Shown here in pieces: positions 1 through 4,921 of a stretch of DNA of 5,787 nt. The position numbers and the translations under genes are program-made. Location of the stretch: assembly GCA_040512755.1 (NCBI GenBank), contig JBEVEP010000010.1:1-5787 (forward strand), read 5' to 3'. Under the pieces are notes generated by a model. It had not been told where the DNA came from. It saw only the letters and a list, made by a program, of their open reading frames with translations, and searched no databases. This DNA comes from JBEVEP01 sp040512755 (GTDB taxonomy: Bacteria > Pseudomonadota > Alphaproteobacteria > Rhizobiales > Rhizobiaceae). How positions within the stretch are numbered: the stretch's first letter is position 1; every line of letters begins with the position of its first letter.

Positions 1-27
1 TGGCGCAAAAACTGTGGCATACGGCAG

Positions 28-55
28 TTGACGATCCGCCCCCTGACCGTATAGT
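28..55 (+). promoter_or_regulatory. sigma-70-type promoter of the tRNA-Leu gene
   Basis: A -35 box TTGACG (28-33) and a -10 box TATAGT (50-55) are separated by 16 bp. Each differs from the housekeeping consensus at one position. Transcription would start near 61-63, leaving a leader of about 24 nt before the tRNA. The bases after the -10 box (CCGCTGCCG) are GC-rich, the kind of discriminator typical of stable-RNA promoters under stringent control. The boxes are read directly; the stringent response is an inference from that composition. Confidence 0.75.
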
Positions 56-85
56 CCGCTGCCGTTCTTGTCCGCTTCGGGCAGG

Positions 86-172
86 GCCCCTGTGGCGGAA
101 TTGGTAGACGCGGCAGACTCAAAATCTGTTGCCTTCACGGGCGTGCTGGTTCGATCCCGGCCAGGGGCACCA
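86..172 (+). tRNA. tRNA-Leu (anticodon CAA)
   Basis: The 87-nt sequence folds as a class II tRNA. The acceptor stem GCCCCTG (86-92) pairs exactly with CAGGGGC (162-168), followed by discriminator A169 and an encoded CCA end (170-172). The anticodon stem GCAGA/TCTGT (113-117 with 125-129, one G-U pair) carries the loop CTCAAAA, which places anticodon CAA at 120-122, reading the leucine codon UUG. A long variable arm lies between the anticodon stem and the T arm, as expected for tRNA-Leu, and the T loop has the usual GGTTCGATCC. The discriminator A agrees with leucine identity. The strong promoter at 28-55 precedes it, and I see no second tRNA in the window. The 3' end of tRNA-Leu genes is a common integration site for mobile elements, which matters because of the atypical gene that follows. 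Confidence 0.97.
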
Positions 173-262
173 TTTCGGAATTAGATTTGTCCGATACGAT
201 CCGAGTCCGCTTCAGAGACTTGAAGCCGGTTCTAGTTTCAGTAGTTGCTTGGCAATGGTTTC

Positions 263-344
263 GAGCTTTGACGATGAAAATATTTTCAATGCAAGATAAG
301 GGCGGTTGTAAAAACTAACAGAGGAAATACTTGTGAGCTTTGAC
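263..344 (+). repeat. 10-bp direct repeat GAGCTTTGAC flanking the leader
   Basis: GAGCTTTGAC occurs at 263-272 and again at 335-344, where it encodes residues SFD at the start of the AT-rich gene. The two copies are 72 bp apart. In both copies an ATG follows within a base or two. The repeat could be the scar of a small local duplication or chance in an AT-rich stretch; no insertion sequence is visible between the copies. Confidence 0.4.
275..288. repeat. 14-bp perfect AT-rich palindrome, possible operator
   Basis: TGAAAATATTTTCA is its own reverse complement. It lies 45 bp upstream of the GTG start at 333 and directly after a TTGACG element (268-273) that could be a -35 box. It would therefore sit in the spacer of a promoter for the AT-rich gene. 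I see no good -10 box at the right distance (292-297, CAAGAT, is poor), so the promoter is uncertain. No gene for a cognate regulator is visible nearby. Confidence 0.45.
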
Positions 345-743
345 ATGTGTGTTTTTTATACGACAAAACCACTTACCGATGCAGATGCACTTAAGAGATA
401 TTTTGCGTTTTGCAAAGAAAGTGATTTAACGCCTTATATCGAACCAAGTCCCAAAATAAGCGAGTTTGTGAAAGAGCTAACCGCTATTCACCCACAGATT
501 GATGATACTCCCGAAGATCAGTTGGATGACTGCCCATGGAGCATTGCTTTTGATTTATCGGAAGGTCATGTACTGATGCCTATGCGTTCGTCGTCGGCAA
601 AAGGAGTTGATGCGTTAAATACCATCATCGAATTGGCAAAGAAACATGGTTTAGTCTGCTTTGATCCACAAGGTTCAACGATTGTTGTTGCCCCCACTGG
701 TAATCATGTTCAACCAAAGCCATGGTGGAAATTTTGGAACTGA
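333..743 (+). CDS. small uncharacterised protein, AT-rich, possibly of an immunity-like 'MSFD' family
   Basis: This is a 136-residue soluble protein with no signal peptide or membrane segment. The GTG start is preceded by AGAGGAA (320-326) at a spacing of 6 nt; the frame is closed upstream by TAA at 309-311, and the next start codon (ATG at 345) is too far from that ribosome binding site. The N-terminus MSFDMCVFY, the segment SAKGVDALNTIIELAKKHGL (88-107) and the following CFDPQG (109-114) resemble small bacterial proteins I recall as opening with MSFDL.VF and ending in a strand-helix-strand 'A..HG..FFD..G' unit. Some of these sit beside polymorphic or secreted toxins. The tail PKPWWKFWN (128-136) is strikingly aromatic. 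GC is about 43% by hand count against about 60% in the neighbours, and AT-ending codons dominate, so recent acquisition is likely. No toxin gene is adjacent. Function is unknown; an immunity role is only a suggestion. Confidence 0.8.
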   Translation: MSFDMCVFYTTKPLTDADALKRYFAFCKESDLTPYIEPSPKISEFVKELTAIHPQIDDTPEDQLDDCPWSIAFDLSEGHVLMPMRSSSAKGVDALNTIIELAKKHGLVCFDPQGSTIVVAPTGNHVQPKPWWKFWN

Positions 744-844
744 GCACTCCAAACTTTCAAAGCCATTGTAACTCTAGAATCCCGTTCGAGGTTATTCGAC
801 ACTGGTGTACCAAAATTTGTCGCTTAAGGAAGTATTGACGACGG

Positions 845-2491
845 ATGCTTGAACGCCGCGACAACTACTCCGACCTCTATCGTGATTTCCGCTGGCAGAT
901 CCCGCTCCGCTTCAACATCGGCGTTGCCGTTTGCGACCGTTGGGCCGCCGGCGAGCCGGATCGCACGGCGCTGATTGAATATCGCCCCGGGCGCGAATCC
1001 CGAAATCTCAGCTACGGTGAGCTCGCAGCCCGGTCCAACGCGCTTGCTAATGGCCTTCGCGCAGGCGGTGTGAGACGTGGGGATCGTGTGGCTCTGCTGC
1101 TGCCGCAGTGCTTCGAGACGGCAATCGCTCACGTCGCCATCTACAAGCTTGGGGCCATCGCTGTACCGCTTGCTCTGCTCTTCGGCACGGAAGCGATCGA
1201 ATATCGCATGCAGACGGCCGGAGCCAAGGCGGTCGTCACGAACGGCGCCGGCTATGCCAAGCTGAAGAAAATCAGCAACCGCCTGACATCGCTCGAACAG
1301 ATCATCGTCGTCGATGAGCCGGAAGCCGGCGTGGTGGACTTCCATCGTCTCGTTGCCGGGCATTCGCCGCATTTCGTCGCCGAGGACACCGGTCCGGATG
1401 ACCCGGCGATGATGATTTTCACCTCGGGCACGACCGGACCGCCGAAGGGCGCCTTGCACGGGCACAGGGTGTTGCTTGGCCACATTCCCGGCGTCCAGAT
1501 GCATCACGAATTCCTGCCCAGACAAGGGGACCTTCTCTGGACGCCCGCGGACTGGGCCTGGGCCGGCGGGCTTCTCAACGTGCTTCTCCCAGGTCTCTAT
1601 CTCGGCATTCCGGTTGTCTCGGGTCGTTTCGAGAAATTCGATCCCGAGGCGGCGCTGCTGCTTGCCGAGAAAATGCGCATCCGTAACGCGTTCATTCCGC
1701 CCACTGCGTTGCGCATGCTGAAGACGGTTCCAGACATCTCAAAACGGTTCCGGCTCGATCTGCGGACCGTCGGCTCTGGCGGTGAATCGCTCGGACGCGA
1801 GACCTATGAGTGGGCGCGGGACGAACTCGGGATCACGGTGAACGAGTTCTACGGCCAGACCGAATGCAATCTGGTCCTGTCGTCTTGCGCTGCTGTCGGC
1901 GTCAGCCGCAGCGGAACGATCGGCCTGCCTGTTCCGGGTCACACCGTCGCCGTGATCGATGACGAGGGACGGCGTGTGAAACAAGGCGAACCCGGCCAGA
2001 TCGCCATCGCACGGCCCGATCCGGTCATGTTCCTCGAATACTGGCAGAACCCCGAAGCCACCGAGAAGAAGTTTATTGGCGACTGGATGACCACTGGCGA
2101 CCAGGGCATCGAGGATGAGGATGGCTATGTCCAGTTCTTCGGCCGCGATGACGACGTCATAACGTCCGCGGGCTTCCGTATCGGTCCCGGAGAGATCGAG
2201 GATTGCCTGACCGGACATCCAGCCGTCGCGCTGGCAGCGGCTGTCGGCAAGCCGGACCCTGTTCGCACCGAAATCGTCAAGGCGTATGTCGTGCTGAAGG
2301 ATGGGATTGCCGGCAGCGATGCGTTAGCCAGCGAAATAAAGTCATGGGTGCGCGAACGGCTTTCGGCGCACGAATATCCGCGCGAGGTGGAGTTTGTCGC
2401 CTCCATGCCGCTGACGACCACGGGCAAAGTCATCCGGCGCATTTTCCGTGACCGCGCTCGCGAAGAAGCCGGCGGGCCGCGGGTAGAATAA
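845..2491 (+). CDS. AMP-forming acyl-CoA synthetase (medium-chain type)
   Basis: This 548-residue cytoplasmic enzyme of the ANL superfamily activates a carboxylic acid with ATP to an acyl-adenylate and transfers it to coenzyme A. The full motif set is present: the phosphate-binding loop FTSGTTGPPKG (192-202), YGQTE (336-340), TGD (417-419), the hinge GRDDD (433-437), SAGFRIGPGEIE (441-452) and the C-terminal PLTTTGK (522-528), with K528 as the expected catalytic lysine. The segment TPADWAWAGG (233-242) and the N-terminus WQIPLRFNIGVAVCDRWA (17-34) place it nearer medium-chain acyl-CoA and acetyl-CoA synthetases than long-chain FadD. The substrate cannot be read from sequence. ATG at 845 is the first possible start because TGA (836-838) closes the frame; AAGGAAG (826-832) is a usable but distant ribosome binding site. 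The enzyme appears intact. PX4GK around K528 matches the site acetylated by Pat-type acetyltransferases in acetyl-CoA synthetase. The gene converges with the AraC-family gene and has no evident pathway partner in the window. Confidence 0.95.
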   Translation: MLERRDNYSDLYRDFRWQIPLRFNIGVAVCDRWAAGEPDRTALIEYRPGRESRNLSYGELAARSNALANGLRAGGVRRGDRVALLLPQCFETAIAHVAIYKLGAIAVPLALLFGTEAIEYRMQTAGAKAVVTNGAGYAKLKKISNRLTSLEQIIVVDEPEAGVVDFHRLVAGHSPHFVAEDTGPDDPAMMIFTSGTTGPPKGALHGHRVLLGHIPGVQMHHEFLPRQGDLLWTPADWAWAGGLLNVLLPGLYLGIPVVSGRFEKFDPEAALLLAEKMRIRNAFIPPTALRMLKTVPDISKRFRLDLRTVGSGGESLGRETYEWARDELGITVNEFYGQTECNLVLSSCAAVGVSRSGTIGLPVPGHTVAVIDDEGRRVKQGEPGQIAIARPDPVMFLEYWQNPEATEKKFIGDWMTTGDQGIEDEDGYVQFFGRDDDVITSAGFRIGPGEIEDCLTGHPAVALAAAVGKPDPVRTEIVKAYVVLKDGIAGSDALASEIKSWVRERLSAHEYPREVEFVASMPLTTTGKVIRRIFRDRAREEAGGPRVE

Positions 2492-2496
2492 CGGTC

Positions 2497-3615
2497 TCAG
2501 CCGCCGCTTCCTTCCGCTCCTCCCCGGACGCCATCACGCCATTCGGCCGGCGACACGCCCGCGTGCTTTTTGAAGCCGCGGCTGAATGCCGCCTCGGATT
2601 GGTACCCTACCGCGCGTCCGACGGCCGATACCTTGCCCGGCCCATCAGCAAGCAGCCGCGCCGCGAGCTGGACCCGCCATTGTGTCAGATAATGCATCGG
2701 CGGGCAGCCAACGAGCCGCGCAAAGCGCGCGGCAAGCACGGACCGTGAGACGCCGGTCTCGCGGGCAAGTTCCTTCAGGGTCCAACCATGGGCGGGATTG
2801 TCATGGAGGAGCGCAACCGCGCGGCCGACCGCACCATCGCGCAATCCCGCCAGCCATCCCGTCTGTCCGTGCGGAAGGCTCTCGATATAACGGCGCACGA
2901 CTTCGACGAACATAAGCTCGCCTAGGCGCAGGCGGATGCATTCGGACCCGGGCTGTCGCGCTGGCAATTCGGCCAGCGCCAGTTCAACGAGGCGATCGAG
3001 TAGATTGTCCATTCCGCCGCCGTCGCGTCCGACCCGGATCAAGCGGGGCAACGCCCCAAGGAGCGGATTGAACGGGTGCGCCTCGCAGCCCAGAAAGCCG
3101 CAGACATACTGCGTAAGACAGGGGCCTCCCCCACCCTCTGTGACCACGAAGGGCAGATGCCCGGCGGCCATGGCGCGAAAGAATTCGAGCGAATCTTCGT
3201 GCCCCAAGCCGGTACGGCATTCGGGTGCGCTGCGCATTGCATAGCGATCGCCATGCGCGATCACGAGAATATCGCCTTCGACAAATTCCATGGGCTCGCT
3301 GTCGCTGATTTCGATCCAGCCCGAGCCTTTGATGATGATGTGATAGGAGATCACGTGTTGCGCGCGCGGCAATATGACATCCGCGAAGGTGCTCGCCCGA
3401 GGTACGTCCACGCTCCAGGGCGAAGAGGCATTGACCCGGAAGAACAGCGCGCCGGTGAGCTTCACCGCACGCAGGACATCCGACAGCACATCCTTGCCCG
3501 CGAAGCTCGGCGATTCCGAATCGGAGGCGGCCTGATCGATGGAGCGTGCGGCGGCTGGTCGCAAAACGGACGCTACGGCAAGCGATTGAGACGTCAGGTC
3601 ATGGAGCGAGCCCAT
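2497..3615 (-). CDS. AraC-family transcriptional regulator with N-terminal Cupin_6-type sensor domain
   Basis: This 372-residue protein is a DNA-binding regulator of the AraC/XylS family. Residues about 43-225 form the cupin sensor domain: SPWSVDVP (65-72), YHIIIKGSGW (91-100), EGDILVIAHGD (113-123) and NPLLGALPRLIRV (183-195) match the Cupin_6 pattern. The C-terminal domain has two helix-turn-helix units, at about 279-300 (LKELARETGVSRSVLAARF) and 328-349 (KVSAVGRAVGYQSEAAFSRGF), ending in the family signature FSRGFKKHAGVSPAEWR (344-360). The frame is open 24 codons further upstream, but TAGGA (3622-3626, read on the minus strand) lies 6 nt before the ATG at 3615, which also fits the family's usual N-terminus. 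The gene is divergent from the methyltransferase gene across 70 bp, so that gene or its own promoter is the likely target. The effector is unknown. Its stop codon lies 5 bp from that of the acyl-CoA synthetase gene. Confidence 0.93.
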   Translation of the reverse strand: MGSLHDLTSQSLAVASVLRPAAARSIDQAASDSESPSFAGKDVLSDVLRAVKLTGALFFRVNASSPWSVDVPRASTFADVILPRAQHVISYHIIIKGSGWIEISDSEPMEFVEGDILVIAHGDRYAMRSAPECRTGLGHEDSLEFFRAMAAGHLPFVVTEGGGGPCLTQYVCGFLGCEAHPFNPLLGALPRLIRVGRDGGGMDNLLDRLVELALAELPARQPGSECIRLRLGELMFVEVVRRYIESLPHGQTGWLAGLRDGAVGRAVALLHDNPAHGWTLKELARETGVSRSVLAARFARLVGCPPMHYLTQWRVQLAARLLADGPGKVSAVGRAVGYQSEAAFSRGFKKHAGVSPAEWRDGVRGGAEGSGG

Positions 3616-3621
3616 GACCGA

Positions 3622-3626
3622 TCCTA
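3622..3626 (-). promoter_or_regulatory. ribosome binding site deciding the AraC-type regulator start
   Basis: On the minus strand this reads TAGGA, 6 nt before the ATG at 3615. The alternative upstream ATG at 3687 would add 24 residues that are not typical of the family and would run antisense through the methyltransferase start. Confidence 0.7.
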
Positions 3627-3652
3627 ATACATGGCCAGACACGTATCCACCG

Positions 3653-3675
3653 CGCATGCCCGCGGAACCCATGCG
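3653..3675. repeat. inverted repeat overlapping the methyltransferase ribosome binding site
   Basis: The 6-bp arms CGCATG and CATGCG flank CCCGCGGAACC. The last base of the right arm (3675) is the first G of GGAGG. The repeat could be an operator half-site pair, or in the mRNA a hairpin that partly hides the ribosome binding site. With arms of 6 bp in a GC-rich region, chance is possible. Confidence 0.4.
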
Positions 3676-3679
3676 GAGG
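3675..3679 (+). promoter_or_regulatory. ribosome binding site deciding the methyltransferase start
   Basis: GGAGG lies 6 nt before the ATG at 3686. The alternative in-frame ATG at 3614 has no comparable site and would add 24 proline-rich residues before the DUF1330-like domain begins. The site therefore fixes the start at 3686. Confidence 0.85.
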
Positions 3680-3685
3680 TTCGCC

Positions 3686-4798
3686 ATGTCTGCCTATTGC
3701 TTCTTCGATGTGCGTGAAATCACAGACCGCGCCAAGGTCGACCAGTATCTGGCAGGCGTCTTTGCAACGGTCGAGCAGTATGGGGGCCATTACCTCGTTT
3801 TTGGCGGGAAGTTCGACCGCGTCGAAGGCAATTGGCAGCCTGTCTATCCGGTGATCGTGGAGTTTGCCGATATCGGGCAGGCGCAACGTTGGTACAGATC
3901 ACCCGAATACGAACCCCTGAAAGCACTCCGCCTAGCCGGTACCCGATCCAACGCCGTGTTCCTCGAAGGCGCGACGCCGGAATCGATACCAGTGACCGGT
4001 CGCGCCCGCTCGGAAGGCAATGCCAGGTCTCCGGCCGATATCTATGATGCACTGTTCGTCCCGGCGCTGTTCCGGCAGTGGGGACCGGTCATCGCCGCTG
4101 AGGCGGGAATAGGCATTGGCGACAGCGTGATCGACGTTGGCTGCGGAACAGGCGTGCTCGCGCTTGCCGCACTCGACCTTGTGGGCCCCGAGGGCAAGGT
4201 CGTGGGGCTGGATCCCAACCCCGATATGCTCGACGTTGCCCGCTCCAAGTCTCCCCGGATCGATTGGCGGGCCGGACGCGCCGAGGAAATCCCGTTTGCC
4301 GATGCGAACTTTGACGCGGCGGTCAGCCAGTTCGCACTGATGTTCTTCGAGGACCGCGCAAAAGGCTTGCGGGAAATGATGCGCGTGCTCAAGCCCGGCG
4401 GCCGCCTCGCTGTCACGGTCTGCGGGGCACTAGACGATTCGCCGGGCTATGCCGCGTTGGCGGACATGTTGCAGCGGCTGTTCGGAAGCGCGGTGGCCGA
4501 TGCGTTCCGCGCCCCGTTCACACTCGGCAGTGCAGAGATCCTCCGCCATTTGTGCAAAGAAGCGGGCATTGAGGGTGGTCACGTTGTACGCCGTCAGGGG
4601 ACGGTTCGTTTTGCCTCGATCGAGTCGATGATTTCCACCGAAAGAGCCTGCATATGGACGCTTGGCGGACTGTTGGACGACGACCAGTTCAAGCGGCTGC
4701 TTAAGGAATCGGAGCGAATGCTCGCGCCTTTCGTGGCCGGCAGTGGAGATGTCGTTTTCGATATGCCGGCGCTCGTCATCACCGCTTCCAGGCGATGA
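3686..4798 (+). CDS. DUF1330-like domain fused to a class I SAM-dependent methyltransferase
   Basis: This 370-residue protein is predicted to be cytoplasmic. Residues 1-95 look like a DUF1330 domain, a small ferredoxin-like alpha/beta fold related to dimeric monooxygenase-like proteins: AYCFFDVREITD at the start, GGHYLVFGGKFDRVEG (33-48) and the hallmark WYRSPEYEPL (69-78). After a linker (96-115) comes a Rossmann methyltransferase of the UbiE/Methyltransf_11 type: motif I VIDVGCGTG (148-156), the acidic SAM-ribose contact in VVGLDPNPDML (172-182, D176), EEIPFADANFDAAVSQFALM (200-219) and LKPGGRLAV (235-243). It should transfer a methyl group from S-adenosylmethionine to a small molecule; the substrate is not evident. 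The DUF1330 part may provide dimerisation or a substrate lid, which is inference. The start at 3686 is set by GGAGG. The gene is divergent from the AraC-type regulator gene, its probable controller. The next gene lies on the other strand, so it appears monocistronic. Confidence 0.92.
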   Translation: MSAYCFFDVREITDRAKVDQYLAGVFATVEQYGGHYLVFGGKFDRVEGNWQPVYPVIVEFADIGQAQRWYRSPEYEPLKALRLAGTRSNAVFLEGATPESIPVTGRARSEGNARSPADIYDALFVPALFRQWGPVIAAEAGIGIGDSVIDVGCGTGVLALAALDLVGPEGKVVGLDPNPDMLDVARSKSPRIDWRAGRAEEIPFADANFDAAVSQFALMFFEDRAKGLREMMRVLKPGGRLAVTVCGALDDSPGYAALADMLQRLFGSAVADAFRAPFTLGSAEILRHLCKEAGIEGGHVVRRQGTVRFASIESMISTERACIWTLGGLLDDDQFKRLLKESERMLAPFVAGSGDVVFDMPALVITASRR

Positions 4799-4860
4799 GC
4801 GCGGCCATAATCGCCGGCATGATCCTCGCCGCTCCGCGCAGAGGGCGGGCGCGCCTGTCC

Positions 4861-4901
4861 GAAAATAACAGGAAAGGCGACTGCGGCGCAGCACAGTCGC
4901 C
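4861..4901 (-). terminator. Rho-independent-type terminator of the substrate-binding protein gene
   Basis: On the minus strand, GGCGACTG (4901-4894) pairs exactly with CAGTCGCC (4883-4876), giving an 8-bp stem with a 10-nt loop, followed by TTTCCTGTTATTTTC (4875-4861). The hairpin begins about 20 nt after the TAA stop at 4922-4924. The tail is T-rich but interrupted, so efficiency may be moderate. The same hairpin read on the plus strand is followed by CTTCGGC and is a poorer terminator for the methyltransferase gene. Confidence 0.75.
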
Positions 4902-4921
4902 CTTCGGCAAGGCTTCTTACT

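Larger units (their letters stand above)
3616..3685. promoter_or_regulatory. divergent control region between the AraC-type regulator and the methyltransferase
   Basis: These 70 bp separate the two divergent start codons and must hold at least part of the control sequences of both genes, unless the promoters reach into the coding ends. An inverted repeat CGCATG (3653-3658) / CATGCG (3670-3675) with an 11-bp centre containing CCGCGG lies next to the methyltransferase ribosome binding site. The tetramer CATG occurs at 3613, 3630, 3655, 3670 and 3685, so both ends of the region and three internal points carry it. I found no convincing -35/-10 pair on either strand. AraC-family regulators commonly bind such divergent regions; which bases are contacted is not shown here. 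Confidence 0.55.

Noticed and set aside
201..216. Weak hairpins just after the tRNA, such as CTTCA / TGAAG near 210-225, as a tRNA terminator
   Set aside because: The stems are 5 bp and the following sequence is not T-rich enough to support a terminator call.
255..299. A 14-codon frame after the tRNA (MVSSFDDENIFNAR) faintly recalling the start of HIT-family proteins
   Set aside because: It is too short, has no ribosome binding site, and the resemblance covers only a few residues. The SFD match to the next gene is explained by the 10-bp repeat.
795..812. TTCGAC followed by ACTGGTGTACCA, resembling a tRNA 3' end and a possible second attachment site
   Set aside because: It does not match the actual tRNA-Leu end (TTCGATCCCGGCCAGGGGCACCA) closely in sequence or length; a real attachment repeat should be near identical.
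824..1525. A 233-codon open frame on the minus strand inside the acyl-CoA synthetase gene
   Set aside because: It lies wholly antisense to a gene with complete family motifs, its translation shows no recognisable domain, and long antisense frames are common in GC-rich genes.
2470..2506. CGGCGG / CCGCCG inverted repeat around the convergent stop codons as a terminator
   Set aside because: The arms are 6 bp with a loop of about 25 nt, and no T-run follows on either strand.
3076..3627. A 183-codon open frame on the plus strand opposite the AraC-type regulator
   Set aside because: It is antisense to a well-supported gene, and its translation is rich in Arg, Gly and Ala with no domain; it is a composition artefact.
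4854..4872. CCTGT / ACAGG hairpin as a plus-strand terminator for the methyltransferase
   Set aside because: The stem is only 5 bp, the loop is AT-rich, and no T-run follows on the plus strand.
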